Shown here one piece after another: positions 1 to 9,198 of a stretch of DNA of 64,000 bases. The notes beneath the pieces are model-generated. The model made no database searches, was not told the DNA's origin, and saw only the letters and a list, made by a program, of their open reading frames with translations. Origin of the DNA: Candidatus Dactylopiibacterium sp. (GTDB taxonomy: Bacteria > Pseudomonadota > Gammaproteobacteria > Burkholderiales > Rhodocyclaceae); assembly GCA_031119555.1 (NCBI GenBank), contig JAVHXQ010000013.1, forward strand, positions 1 to 64,000. The letters run 5' to 3'. The position numbers and the translations under genes were made by a program. Every line of letters begins with the position of its first letter. Within the stretch, counting starts at the first letter, position 1.

Positions 1-197
1 CAATGAGCATGCAAAGCTACCGGTTCTGCACACGCTTCGCTCTGCTGGGAGTGGCCGGCCCGGGAGCCCAACAGGCGGGTGAGTCCGCATCGGCGCGCTA
101 GAATGCGGGAACGCGCCTGGCCTCTGCGCAGCGGGCCGGCGCGGGCGCGCTCACCTGAGGGCGCGTTTTCTTTCTCTTCCTCTCCGGCCCCGCAATC

Positions 198-545
198 ATG
201 CAGATCCGTAATTACCTCGAAGCGCCGTTCGAACAGAAGACCATTCACGACGGTGAAGGTCTCATCCGCTCCCGCAAGCTTTTTGGCGCCGACGATTTTG
301 CGTCGGGCTTGCGTTATGTGGCGCGCACCGAGCTGCCGCCGGGAGCTTCCATTGGCGAGCACGGCCATCGCGATGCGCGCGAGGAGCTGTACGTGATTCT
401 TTCGGGCACGGGCACGTTCCAGCTCGATGGCCAGACGCGCCGCGTGGGGCCTGGAGACATCCTGCTGACGCGCGCGGGCAGCACGCATGGCCTCGTCAAT
501 GACGGCACCGAGACGCTGGACGTGTTCGTCGTCTGGGCGCTCTGA
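198..545 (+). CDS. Small cupin-domain protein
   Basis: A 115-residue single-domain cupin. The first cupin motif is seen as GEHGHRDAREELYVILSG with its metal-ligand type histidines and glutamate, followed by a glycine turn and a second motif around GDILLTRAGSTHGLVN. Cupins of this size bind a metal or small ligand, and the substrate cannot be inferred. There is no signal peptide. A weak -10 like TAGAAT lies at 99-104 upstream. The gene converges on motA, whose stop is 48 bp away. No neighbour suggests a pathway, so the function stays general. Confidence 0.85.
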   Translation: MQIRNYLEAPFEQKTIHDGEGLIRSRKLFGADDFASGLRYVARTELPPGASIGEHGHRDAREELYVILSGTGTFQLDGQTRRVGPGDILLTRAGSTHGLVNDGTETLDVFVVWAL

Positions 546-593
546 GCGCCACGGGTACGCCAATGCGGGCGCGGGGCGCGCGCCCGGGCGCGT

Positions 594-1337
594 TCAGCGC
601 GGCAGATAGCCTTCGAGGCGCGCTTCGATCAGGCGCGGGTTGTCCCCATGGGCAATCCCCATGAGGCCGTCCACGATCATTTCGCGCGTGGCGACGAGCT
701 GGGCGATCGTGGCGTGGAGTTTCTTGGCCACGGGCAGGAAGATGAGGTTGGCCGCGCCGACGCCGTAGATCGTCGCCACGAAGGCGACCGCGATGCCAGC
801 GCCGAGCTTGGAGGGGTCGGACAGGTTTTCCATGACGTGGATGAGCCCCATCACGGCCCCCAGGATGCCTATGGTGGGGGCATAGCCGCCGGCGGATTCC
901 CAGATCCGGCTCGAGAGCTTGAGGTCGTGCTCCCAGTTCGCGATGTCCACTTCGAGCACTTCGCGCAGGCGGTCGGGCTCCACGCCGTCGACGAGCAGCT
1001 GCAGGCCTTTTTTGACGAAGGGGTCGCGCATGCCGCCGATGCGCGACTCGAGCACGAGCAGGCCTTCCTTGCGCGCCACGCCGCTCCAGGCCACCACGTC
1101 GGCAATGATCTGGCGCTGTTCGGGCAGTGGCGGGCGGAACACCCAGGCCAGCATCCGCAAGCCATCGCGGAAGGTGCGCCACGGGCTTTGCAGCATCACC
1201 GCGCCGGCGGTGCCGCCGATGACGATGAGAAACGCCGTGGGCTGGATCAGCGAGCCGAGGTGGCCCCCTTCGAGCACCTGCCCCACGATGATGGCCAACA
1301 GGCCCAGCGCCAGCCCGACGATACTGATCAGATCCAA
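594..1337 (-). CDS. motA: Flagellar motor stator protein MotA (MotC/PomA type)
   Basis: A 247-residue MotA/TolQ/ExbB-family protein, the proton- or sodium-conducting stator subunit that pushes on FliG. Hydrophobic helices lie near residues 5-22 and 32-50, with the conserved pair at about 150-172 (GYAPTIGILGAVMGLIHVM) and 183-205. The charged cytoplasmic loop is between the pairs. The start is TTG, preceded at good spacing by AGGAGA. It is the last gene of the leftward flagellar operon, 41 bp after fliA. The partner motB/motD normally follows in this arrangement but is absent here: the next gene is the convergent cupin gene. Confidence 0.93.
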   Translation of the reverse strand: MDLISIVGLALGLLAIIVGQVLEGGHLGSLIQPTAFLIVIGGTAGAVMLQSPWRTFRDGLRMLAWVFRPPLPEQRQIIADVVAWSGVARKEGLLVLESRIGGMRDPFVKKGLQLLVDGVEPDRLREVLEVDIANWEHDLKLSSRIWESAGGYAPTIGILGAVMGLIHVMENLSDPSKLGAGIAVAFVATIYGVGAANLIFLPVAKKLHATIAQLVATREMIVDGLMGIAHGDNPRLIEARLEGYLPR

Positions 1338-1378
1338 GGTGTTCTCCTGTTGTGCGCGCCGCGCGGGTGTGGCGCGCT

Positions 1379-2128
1379 TCAGCGACCGCGCCGCGCGCCC
1401 TTGGCGCGACCGGTGTCACGACCGCCCGAGATGCGCGAGCGCAGCCGCGCGATGGCCTGGCTGTGCAACTGGCATACGCGCGATTCCGACACGCCCAGCA
1501 CTTCGCCGATCTCGCGCAGGTTCATGTCTTCCTCGTAGTACAGGCCCATGACCATCTTCTCACGTTCGGGCAGATCGTCGATGGCCTGCACGAGGACCTG
1601 GCGCATGTCGAAATCCTCGAGCAGCGCGAGCGGATCGGCGCCCGCGCCCACGATGTGGCGGTCGAGATAGTTGTCGTCTTCTTCTTCGTTGAAATCCTCG
1701 AAGTAGACGAGCTGGTAGCCGCGCGCTTCCTGCAGCATGCGCTGGTACTCGCCGAGGTCCATGCCGAGCTGGTCGGCCAGTTCGCGCTCGGTCGGCTGGC
1801 GCCCGTTCTGCTGTTCCAGGGTGTGTACCGCGACCTCGATACGACGCATTTCGCGCCGCAGGCTGCGCGGCAGCCAGTCGTTCTCGCGCAGGCCGTCGAG
1901 CATCGCGCCCCGGATGCGCTGCACGGCGTAGGTTTCGAACTGTGCGCCCAGCCCTTCTTCATAGCGGCCGATGGCGTCGAGCAAGCCCATCATTCCGTTC
2001 TGGATGATGTCGTCTACCTGGACGCTGGCGGGCAGCTTCGCCATGAGGTGGTAGGCGATGCGTTTGACCAGGGGTGCGTAGCGTGTGATGAGCTGGTTCT
2101 TGTCCAGTACTCCCGCTGCGTTGTACAT
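1379..2128 (-). CDS. fliA: Flagellar sigma factor sigma-28 (FliA)
   Basis: A 249-residue sigma-70 family factor that directs RNA polymerase to late flagellar and chemotaxis promoters. Region 2 is seen in LVKRIAYHLMAKLP and DDIIQNGMMGLLDAI, region 3 in LPRSLRREMRRIEVA, and region 4 with its helix-turn-helix in LREIGEVLGVSESRVCQLH. The ATG at 2128 is preferred over an upstream in-frame ATG at 2185 because it follows a purine-rich AGAGAGAA and fits the family length. It lies between flhF/flhG and motA, as in Pseudomonas and many betaproteobacteria. Confidence 0.95.
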   Translation of the reverse strand: MYNAAGVLDKNQLITRYAPLVKRIAYHLMAKLPASVQVDDIIQNGMMGLLDAIGRYEEGLGAQFETYAVQRIRGAMLDGLRENDWLPRSLRREMRRIEVAVHTLEQQNGRQPTERELADQLGMDLGEYQRMLQEARGYQLVYFEDFNEEEDDNYLDRHIVGAGADPLALLEDFDMRQVLVQAIDDLPEREKMVMGLYYEEDMNLREIGEVLGVSESRVCQLHSQAIARLRSRISGGRDTGRAKGARRGR

Positions 2129-2289
2129 CGTGTTCTCTCTCTTCTGGCATCTGCCATGCAAGCCTGCAAGGAACGTGCCCAGCATGAAAGCCTGTTGTCA
2201 CCGCATTGTGCCGCTGCGCCGGCAAGCCGGCCAGCACCCCGCCAGTCAAACACGTCAGCGCCCGCCGCGCGTGTACGATGCCGCCGCAT

Positions 2290-3036
2290 TCAGGCGGCCA
2301 CGCAGGCCGGCGCGCCGGCCTTTCCTCCTTCGCGTTGCAACCGTTCGGCAAAGGAGCCGGCCGAGGAGCATGCCTGCAAGGCGCCGGCAAGGTCGGCCCG
2401 CCATTGCACGCTCAAACCATATTCACGCGAGGCCTGCGTGCACCATGCCTCCACCGCTTCCTGCTCGCAGCGCCCGGGCACGATGAGCGTCGCCGCGCGC
2501 AGGCCGCTTGCGGCGATATGGCCGATCGCGCGCCACGCTGCCTCGAATGCCGCCCGCCTGGCCGGAGCAACCAGGGCCACCCCCGCCGCCGCCCGCACCA
2601 GCGTCGAACGCGCCTGACGGGCCGCGGCCGCCACGTACCACTCGTCCCAGCGTGCGCCCAGGGTGCCCAGCAACTCGGCGCTGCGCTGCCGCTGGATGCG
2701 CTGCGCGTCGCAGGCCCCGGCCATGGCGGTGACGCAGGCCAGCTCGGAGCCGGGCGCGAAACGCTCGAAGCACGCGTCCGGCGGCAACTCGCCCCGCGCC
2801 GCCAGCAGCAGGTCGAAGCGCGGTTGCACCCGCAGCGCGTCGGCCACGCTGGGCGCGCCGTCCGTCTGATCGAGCACCACCACGCGCTGCTGCCGCGCGC
2901 GCTGCAACAGGGAGGCGGCGAGCCAGCCCGTGGCGGCTTCGTCGCACGCGAGGCAGGCGAGCACGGGGGGCGGTGGCAGATTCAGCAGACGCCGCAGGCC
3001 CTCGGCCTGGTCCGCCTGCGCTGGAAAACGCCCCAT
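2290..3036 (-). CDS. FlhG/FleN-like protein lacking the P-loop
   Basis: A 248-residue protein in the position of flhG, the MinD-like ATPase that controls flagellar number with FlhF. The N-terminus keeps the FlhG activating helix signature DQAEGLRRLL. However, the Walker A (KGGVGKT) expected about ten residues later is replaced by VLACLACDEAATGWLAA, and no later MinD motif is clear. It may therefore keep FlhF-activating contact without ATP-driven membrane cycling. The start overlaps the flhF stop (TGATG), implying translational coupling; a GTG three bases upstream is an alternative. Arginine/alanine-rich composition makes the C-terminal half hard to assign. Confidence 0.75.
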   Translation of the reverse strand: MGRFPAQADQAEGLRRLLNLPPPPVLACLACDEAATGWLAASLLQRARQQRVVVLDQTDGAPSVADALRVQPRFDLLLAARGELPPDACFERFAPGSELACVTAMAGACDAQRIQRQRSAELLGTLGARWDEWYVAAAARQARSTLVRAAAGVALVAPARRAAFEAAWRAIGHIAASGLRAATLIVPGRCEQEAVEAWCTQASREYGLSVQWRADLAGALQACSSAGSFAERLQREGGKAGAPACVAA

Positions 3037-4586
3037 CACGTGCGCTCCGCGCGCCTCCCGCCGACGGTGCCGGCATCGGCGCTGAGCATGCCGGCTTCGC
3101 GCGATTCGAGTTTGTAGGGCGAGTCCGCCTTGAGCTCGCGCAGGGCGCGATGCACGAGGTAGGCCCGGTTGGGCAGGTGGAGATCCTCGGGCACGCGTTG
3201 CCCGTTGGCGACATAGAACACGCGCAGTTCATGGCGCAGGGAAACGTCGATGGCGGGCGCGAGCGAGGCGGCTTCGTCGATCTTGCTGAGCAGGCAGCCC
3301 GCCAGATCCGGGCCGTCATAGGCGCGCACCACGTCGTCCAGCGTGTCGCCGCGCACCGTGGCGTTGAGGACCAGCAGGCGGCGCACGCGGCCTGCCGAGG
3401 AGAGCATGGCGGCCTGGTCGACGACGGCCTTGTCACGCTGGCTCATGCCGATGGTATCGATGATGACCATGTGCTTGTGGCGCAGGTCCTGCAGGGTCTG
3501 GCGCAGGTCGGACGCATCGCGCACCACGTGCACGGGCACCCCCAGGATGCGGCCGTAGATGCGCAGTTGCTCGTGCGCGCCGATCCGGTAGCCGTCGGTG
3601 GTGATCAGCGCCAGCTTGTCGGCACCGTGACGCACCACGCAGCGCGCCGCGAGCTTGGCCGCGGTGGTCGTCTTGCCCACCCCGGTCGGGCCGACGAGGG
3701 CATAGACGCCGCCCTGCTCGATGATGTCGGCATCGCTGTCGATGAGGCGGATGCGGCGGGCCAGGCGGTTGCGCACCGCGATGCGGGCCTGCGTCGGGGC
3801 GTGTTCGGTGTCGATCGCTTCGCACAGTTCGCGTGCGACGCGGGCCGAGAAACCGTTCTCCAGCAGCTCACCCATGATCTGTGCGCGCGCCGGGGTCTCG
3901 CGCGACATCTCGCTCCAGGCAAAGCCCGCCAGCTGGCGTTCCAGCAACTGCTTGATCGAGGCGAGTTCGTCGACCATGCGCGCGTTCGAGGCTTCCAGCG
4001 AAGCGATCTGTGCGTCGTGGCGAGGCGCTTCGGGCGCGGCGGGCCTGGCGGCGGCGGGCGCCTGGGGCGCGGGTTCGGGCTCGCGCGCGGCGGCCTTGCG
4101 CGCCGGCGGCACGGGGCTGCCGTCAGGCATCACGTGCGGCGGTTCGAATGCGCGGATGCTCACCGGGCCGGCGGCCTGCGTGCCCTCACCCTCGTAGGCG
4201 GCGCGCGCCTCGATGCCGGCATTGAAGAGCGTTTCGGGGCGGCGGCGGGGCTTGAGCGTGGTCTGCGGTTCGCGTGCCAGCCGTGCGATGTGCTGGCCCA
4301 GGGTGACCGTGAAATCGTCTTCGGCTTCGGGCTGCGCACGGGGCGGCACCGGCGCCGGTGCCGGCGCGGCCACGGGGGCGGGTGCTGGGGCCGGAGCCTG
4401 CGGCTGGCGCGCCTGGCTCACGGTGGCGGAAAGGGCGTTCATCTGTTCGGCGGGCATGGCAACGATCTCGATGCCACCATCGACGGAGCGGTTCGAAAGG
4501 ACCACGGCATCCGGCCCGAGCTGCGCCTTGACCGCTGTCAGCGCTTCACGCGCCGTTCTGCCCACAAACCGTTTGACTTCGACCAT
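3036..4586 (-). CDS. flhF: Flagellar biosynthesis GTPase FlhF
   Basis: A 516-residue SRP-family GTPase that places the flagellum at the pole. The N-terminal basic B domain starts VEVKRFVGRTAREAL. A long proline/alanine-rich linker spans roughly residues 65-185. The NG domain carries [13 protein letters not shown] near residue 300 (G1) and DTIGMSQRDK near 380 (G3). The ATG at 4586 is chosen because AGGGGAGG precedes it and homologues begin at this point; the upstream ATG at 4646 would add 20 unlikely residues. It sits 169 bp downstream of flhA and overlaps the flhG-like gene. Confidence 0.95.
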   Translation of the reverse strand: MVEVKRFVGRTAREALTAVKAQLGPDAVVLSNRSVDGGIEIVAMPAEQMNALSATVSQARQPQAPAPAPAPVAAPAPAPVPPRAQPEAEDDFTVTLGQHIARLAREPQTTLKPRRRPETLFNAGIEARAAYEGEGTQAAGPVSIRAFEPPHVMPDGSPVPPARKAAAREPEPAPQAPAAARPAAPEAPRHDAQIASLEASNARMVDELASIKQLLERQLAGFAWSEMSRETPARAQIMGELLENGFSARVARELCEAIDTEHAPTQARIAVRNRLARRIRLIDSDADIIEQGGVYALVGPTGVGKTTTAAKLAARCVVRHGADKLALITTDGYRIGAHEQLRIYGRILGVPVHVVRDASDLRQTLQDLRHKHMVIIDTIGMSQRDKAVVDQAAMLSSAGRVRRLLVLNATVRGDTLDDVVRAYDGPDLAGCLLSKIDEAASLAPAIDVSLRHELRVFYVANGQRVPEDLHLPNRAYLVHRALRELKADSPYKLESREAGMLSADAGTVGGRRAERT

Positions 4587-4755
4587 CCCGCGCCTCCCCT
4601 TGCGTCGCATTGCGCAGCCCGTGCCTGGACGGCCGGGTGCTCTCACGCGCCATTATCCTGACAGGCAAGCCCGGCAAGCTGCGGAACAAACCGGGAAATA
4701 CACGGCAATTCGGCAAAAAATACCGGCAAAGCCTGCCGCCCGGCCTGAAGGGCGC

Positions 4756-6855
4756 TCAGCCGCCCACCACCGCGACCACGCGGATGGTGCGTGACTCGGG
4801 CACCTCGGAATGCGCGATGACCTTGAGATTGGGAACGGCACGCTTGAGGAAGCGGGCGAGCAGCCAGCGGATGCCGTTGGGCACCAGCAGCACCGGGGGC
4901 AGGCCGAGGTCTTCCTGGTGCTGCGCGGCGGTGGCGGTTTCGCGCATGAGCGTGTCGGCCAGGCCGGGTTCGATCGCGCCGCCCTCCCCCGTGCCCATGG
5001 CTTGCTGCAGGATGCGCTCCAGCCCCGGCTCGAGCGCGATGACGTCGATCTCGGTGTTGCCCGGGAACAGCTGCTGCACGATGGCGCGGCCCAGCGCCAT
5101 GCGCACGCGGGAGGCCAGCTCGATCGGGTCCTGGCTGCGCGGCGCGGTCTCGGCCAGGGTCTCGATGATGGTGCGCATGTCGCGGATGTTGATGCCCTCC
5201 TCGAGCAGGTACTGCAGCACGCGCTGCAGCACGTGCAGCGGCAGCAGCTTGGGCACCAGATCCTCGACGAGCTTGGGCGCATCCTTGGCGGTGTGGTCGA
5301 GCAGGGATTGCGTCTCCTGGCGCCCGAGCAGATCGGCGGCGTGGCTCATGATGAGGTGGTTGAGGTGGGTCGCGACCACCGTGCTGGCATCCACCACGGT
5401 GTAGCCCAGCGCGTGCGCCTGCTCGCGCCGGCTCGATTCGATCCATACCGCCGGCAGCCCGAACGCGGGGTCGGTCGTGGCGTTGCCGGCCAGCGGGCCC
5501 GACACGCGCCCCGGGTTGATGGCCAGCAGCTGCCCCGGCCAGGCTTCGCCGTTGCCCACGTCCACGCCCTTGAGCGTGATGCGGTAGGCGTTGGGGCGCA
5601 GTTCGAGGTTGTCGCGGATATGCACGGGCGCGGCGAGGAAGCCGACTTCCTGCGCGAATTTCTTGCGCAGCCCCCGGATGCGCTTGAGCAGCTCGCCGTC
5701 CTGGCTCTTGTCCACCATGGGAATGAGCCGGTAGCCGACTTCCAGCCCCAGCACATCGACGGGCGTCACGTCGGACCAGCTCGCCTCTTGCGCCTCGGCC
5801 TGCTGGGCGGCCTGCTGGGCGGCGGCGTCGGGGGGCGGCGCGACCTCCTCGGGTTGCGCGCGCTGCTTGTTCAGATACCACGCCAGCGCGCCGAGCCCGG
5901 CGGCCAGCAGCAGGAAGACGAAGTTCGGCATGCCGGGAATCAGCCCCAGCACGAGCAGGATCGCCGCCGTCAGCACCATCACGATGGGGTTGCTGAAGAG
6001 CTGGTTCACGAACTGCGCGCCGATGTCCTCGTCGTCGTCGCCCACGCGCGAGACCACCATGCCGGCGGCCACCGAGATGATGAGCGCGGGCAGCTGGGCG
6101 ACCAGGCCGTCGCCGATGGTGAGCAGCGTGTACTGGTGCGTGGCGCGGCCGAGTTCCATGTCGTGCTGCACGACGCCCACGATGAGGCCGCCCACGATGT
6201 TGATGATGAGGATCAGGATGCCCGCCACGGCGTCGCCGCGCACGAACTTCGAGGCACCGTCCATGGCGCCGTAGAAGTCCGCTTCCTGCGCGACTTCGGC
6301 ACGGCGCCGCTTGGCTTCCTTGTCGTCGATGAGGCCGGCGTTGAGGTCGGCGTCGATCGCCATCTGCTTGCCGGGCATCGCGTCGAGGGTGAAGCGCGCG
6401 CCCACTTCGGCAATCCGCCCCGCACCCTTGGTGATGACCACGAAGTTGATGACCGTGAGAATGATGAACACCACGATGCCGACCGCGGTGTTGCCACCCA
6501 CGAGGAAGTGGCCGAAGGCCTCGATGACCTTGCCCGCCGCGTCGGGCCCGGTGTGTCCGTGCAGCAGCACCGCACGCGTGGAGGCCACGTTCAGCGACAG
6601 GCGCAGCAGCGTGGTGACCAGCAGCACGGTCGGGAACACCGAGAAGTCCAGCGGCTTGCGCGTGTACATCGCCACCAGCAGCACCATCATCGAGATGGCG
6701 ATGTTGAAGGTGAAGAACACGTCCAGCGCGAAGGCCGGCAGCGGCAGCACCATCATCGCCAGCACCGTCAGCAGCAGCAGCGGCGCGGCGAGCTGGCGGA
6801 TGTTGGACGGGGCGAAGAGCTGTTTGAGATCCAGCGCGTTGCTATCGTTTGCCAT
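4756..6855 (-). CDS. flhA: Flagellar export apparatus protein FlhA
   Basis: A 699-residue inner-membrane core component of the flagellar type III export gate. About eight hydrophobic helices fill residues 20-330. The FHIPEP signature is seen as RFTLDAMPGKQMAIDADLNA, followed by the conserved cytoplasmic loop with DKEAKRRRAEVAQEADFYGAMDGASKFV. The C-terminal cytoplasmic domain forms the docking ring for export chaperones. The start lies 5 bp after the flhB stop, so the two genes are surely cotranscribed. Confidence 0.98.
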   Translation of the reverse strand: MANDSNALDLKQLFAPSNIRQLAAPLLLLTVLAMMVLPLPAFALDVFFTFNIAISMMVLLVAMYTRKPLDFSVFPTVLLVTTLLRLSLNVASTRAVLLHGHTGPDAAGKVIEAFGHFLVGGNTAVGIVVFIILTVINFVVITKGAGRIAEVGARFTLDAMPGKQMAIDADLNAGLIDDKEAKRRRAEVAQEADFYGAMDGASKFVRGDAVAGILILIINIVGGLIVGVVQHDMELGRATHQYTLLTIGDGLVAQLPALIISVAAGMVVSRVGDDDEDIGAQFVNQLFSNPIVMVLTAAILLVLGLIPGMPNFVFLLLAAGLGALAWYLNKQRAQPEEVAPPPDAAAQQAAQQAEAQEASWSDVTPVDVLGLEVGYRLIPMVDKSQDGELLKRIRGLRKKFAQEVGFLAAPVHIRDNLELRPNAYRITLKGVDVGNGEAWPGQLLAINPGRVSGPLAGNATTDPAFGLPAVWIESSRREQAHALGYTVVDASTVVATHLNHLIMSHAADLLGRQETQSLLDHTAKDAPKLVEDLVPKLLPLHVLQRVLQYLLEEGINIRDMRTIIETLAETAPRSQDPIELASRVRMALGRAIVQQLFPGNTEIDVIALEPGLERILQQAMGTGEGGAIEPGLADTLMRETATAAQHQEDLGLPPVLLVPNGIRWLLARFLKRAVPNLKVIAHSEVPESRTIRVVAVVGG

Positions 6856-6860
6856 GGGTA

Positions 6861-8021
6861 TCAGTGCGTCGTGGCGGCCGGGTCATCGGGCGCGCCGGGG
6901 TCCATGCCGGGGGGCACCGCCAGCTCGCGCGGCAGCTCGGGCGCCTCGCCCCCTTCGGCCAGGAAGTGGTTCAGCTGGAAGACGTAAGCCATGACCTCGG
7001 CCACGGCCGTATACAGCCCGGCGGGAATCTGCTCGCCGACTTCGGTATGGCGGAACAGCGCGCGCGCGAGCGGCGGCGCCTCGAGCAAGGGCACCTTGTG
7101 TTCGGCGGCCAGCTCGCGGATCGCCGCCGCCACCAGATCGGCCCCCTTCGCCACCACCTTGGGCGCGCCCATGTTGGCGGCCTCGTACTTGAGCGCCACG
7201 GCGAAGTGCGTCGGGTTGGTGACCACCACGTCGGCCTTGGGCACCTCGGCCATCATGCGCCGGCGCGCCATCTCGCGCTGCCGGGCGCGGATGCGGCCCT
7301 TGAGCTGCGGATCGCCTTCCTGCTCCTTGAATTCCTGCTTGACCTCTTCCTTGGTCATCTTGAGCTGGTCGTAGTAGCGCCAGAGCTGGAAAGGCACGTC
7401 CACGCCGGCCACGAGCGCCAGCCCGGCCACGACCGTCAGCGAGCACACGAGCAGCACATGCCCGAACCCCGTGAGCCCCGACACCAGCGGCATCGTCGAC
7501 AGCGCGAGGATCTCGCCCCGGTGCGCCCACAGGGCCCACGCGCCGATGCACCCCACGAGCAGGCTCTTGAGCACGCCCTTGACGAGTTCCACCGCGCTCT
7601 GCAGCGACACCAGGCGCCCCAGCCCGCTGATCGGGTTGAGCCGGTCGAGCTTGAGCCCCATCGCCTGCGTGGAGAACACGAAGCCGCCCAGCAGCACGGG
7701 CGCGCCCAGCGAGGCGATCACCATCACGAAGAAGAAGGGCGCGAGCACCAGCAGCGCATCGGTACTCAGGCGCACGAGCTGCTCGTACATGAACCCCTGG
7801 CTGAAGGCTTCGGTGCGCCCGAAGCTCAGGCCATGCTCGAGCAGCGAGCGCACGCGCTGGGTGGCCCAGCCGGAAATCGCCCACAGCGTGCACACCCCCG
7901 TCATGAGGACGAGAAAAGTCGACAGCTCCCGCGATTGGGGAACGTTGCCCTCTTCGCGTGCCTTTTCTATGCGTCGTGGTGACGCGGGTTCGGTTTTCTC
8001 GAGATCGCTGTCTTCAGCCAT
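6861..8021 (-). CDS. flhB: Flagellar export switch protein FlhB
   Basis: A 386-residue type III export switch. The N-terminus has the typical charged start (EKTEPASPRRIEKAREEGNVP), then four membrane helices. The cytoplasmic domain contains the autocleavage motif NPTH within VVVTNPTHFAVALKY, where cleavage between N and P switches substrate class from rod/hook to filament. The acidic, proline-rich tail (last about 30 residues) is longer than in enteric FlhB. It is the first flagellar gene of the leftward operon, with 95 bp separating it from the upstream patatin-like gene. Confidence 0.97.
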   Translation of the reverse strand: MAEDSDLEKTEPASPRRIEKAREEGNVPQSRELSTFLVLMTGVCTLWAISGWATQRVRSLLEHGLSFGRTEAFSQGFMYEQLVRLSTDALLVLAPFFFVMVIASLGAPVLLGGFVFSTQAMGLKLDRLNPISGLGRLVSLQSAVELVKGVLKSLLVGCIGAWALWAHRGEILALSTMPLVSGLTGFGHVLLVCSLTVVAGLALVAGVDVPFQLWRYYDQLKMTKEEVKQEFKEQEGDPQLKGRIRARQREMARRRMMAEVPKADVVVTNPTHFAVALKYEAANMGAPKVVAKGADLVAAAIRELAAEHKVPLLEAPPLARALFRHTEVGEQIPAGLYTAVAEVMAYVFQLNHFLAEGGEAPELPRELAVPPGMDPGAPDDPAATTH

Positions 8022-8044
8022 GCGTGCCTCTGCCGGATGGAGCG

Positions 8045-8068
8045 ATTATTGCCGGGGCGGCAAATAAT
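8045..8068. promoter_or_regulatory. Imperfect dyad in the flhB leader
   Basis: ATTATTGCC and GGCAAATAAT flank GGGGC, an AT-rich dyad in otherwise GC-rich DNA, 24 bp upstream of flhB. It could be an operator for the flagellar operon or a terminator-like hairpin after the patatin gene. It does not fit the sigma-54 GG-N10-GC rule and no T run follows, so its role is open. Confidence 0.35.
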
Positions 8069-8116
8069 GCCGCGAGGAACAGCCCGGGAAAAACCGCCCA
8101 ATTCGTCGCCGACGTC

Positions 8117-9133
8117 TCAGCGCGGCAGGAACATCCGGCCCACATCGAGGCTGGCGCGGCGGCCCACCGCCCCGCCCTGCGCGACAAGCCACTGCTGCGC
8201 GCGCGCACGGCCCGCGTCGCGCAGGCGGTGCAGGAACGCCAGGTTGGCCACCACCTTGGTGGCCGCGCCCAGGCCGGCCAGGGCCTCGTCGCCCTCTATC
8301 ATGTGAAAGCGCGCACGGCGCAGCCGCTGCTCCAGTGAGCCGGCGAGCCAGCCGCTTTCGCCGGCCATCTCGCGCATCGCCGCGAGCAGGCGCATTTCGC
8401 GCAGGAAGGCGTTGTTGAAGCCCAGTTCGAGCGCGCGCTGCTCGATCTCTTCGACGCCCCGCGGCGTGCGCTCATGCTGCAGGGGCGCGAGCATCACGAT
8501 CAGGATGTCGGGGCTCGCACAGAAACGGAACAGCGGAAACACCGCGGGGTTCGCCGCATAGGCGCCGTCCCAGTAAGGCTCGCCGTCTATCACCACGGCG
8601 CGGCTCAAGGTCGGCAGACAGGCCGAGGCCAGCAGCGCGTCGGCACTGAGCTCGGGGTTGCGAAACAGCTTGAGGTGGCCGCTGTTGGCGTGGGTGGCGG
8701 CCACGAAAAGCTCGAAGGGTGAGTCGCGCCGCAGCCGCGCGAAATCAAAGCTCGCCTCGACCAGATCGCGCAGCGGATTCACGTCCAGCGGGTTGAGCTG
8801 GTAAGGCGAGAACCAGCGCGAGAGCTGCAGCATCCAGCTGAGCCCCGGGGTGAGCTGGGCGGCATCCAGCAAGGGCGGCACCAGCTCGGCCGGCGCCGCG
8901 CGCGCCACCCCTTCCCAGAACGCTTCCAGCGCCGCGCGTGCCCCCTCCGCGCCGCCCCGCAGCCAGCCATCGGCGAGCGCCACCGCGTTCATGGCACCCG
9001 CACTCGTTCCGCTGATGCCCTCGAAAACATAGCGCCCGTCTTCGAGCAGGGCATCGAGCACGCCCCAGGTGAAGGCGCCGTGAGCGCCCCCGCCTTGCAA
9101 GGCGAGATTCAGGCTGGTTGCGGCACGCGGCAT
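8117..9133 (-). CDS. Patatin-like phospholipase family protein
   Basis: A 338-residue patatin-fold lipid acyl hydrolase. The oxyanion-hole loop GGGAHGAF is at residues 14-21, the nucleophile elbow GTSAG (Ser44) at 42-46, and the catalytic aspartate motif is DGAYAANP near residue 189 (DGA instead of the more common DGG). The family cleaves acyl chains from phospholipids or polyhydroxyalkanoate-type substrates. The ATG at 9133 leaves the usual short lead before the GGG motif; an upstream ATG at 9265 would overlap fsr. There is no signal peptide, so the protein is probably cytosolic. It reads in the same direction as flhB. Confidence 0.9.
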   Translation of the reverse strand: MPRAATSLNLALQGGGAHGAFTWGVLDALLEDGRYVFEGISGTSAGAMNAVALADGWLRGGAEGARAALEAFWEGVARAAPAELVPPLLDAAQLTPGLSWMLQLSRWFSPYQLNPLDVNPLRDLVEASFDFARLRRDSPFELFVAATHANSGHLKLFRNPELSADALLASACLPTLSRAVVIDGEPYWDGAYAANPAVFPLFRFCASPDILIVMLAPLQHERTPRGVEEIEQRALELGFNNAFLREMRLLAAMREMAGESGWLAGSLEQRLRRARFHMIEGDEALAGLGAATKVVANLAFLHRLRDAGRARAQQWLVAQGGAVGRRASLDVGRMFLPR

Positions 9134-9198
9134 GGGCGGGGCGCTCGTTGTGCGGGATGCGCTGCAGTGTGCCCCGTGCTGCAGCGCAACACAAGCCG

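Noticed and set aside
4810-6987. A 725-codon rightward open frame opposite flhA
   Set aside because: It is the antisense shadow of flhA in GC-rich DNA. Its histidine/arginine/glutamine-rich translation has no family features.
8045-8068. Possible sigma-54 promoter for flhB
   Set aside because: The GG and GC elements are 8 bases apart instead of 10, so only an unassigned dyad is reported.
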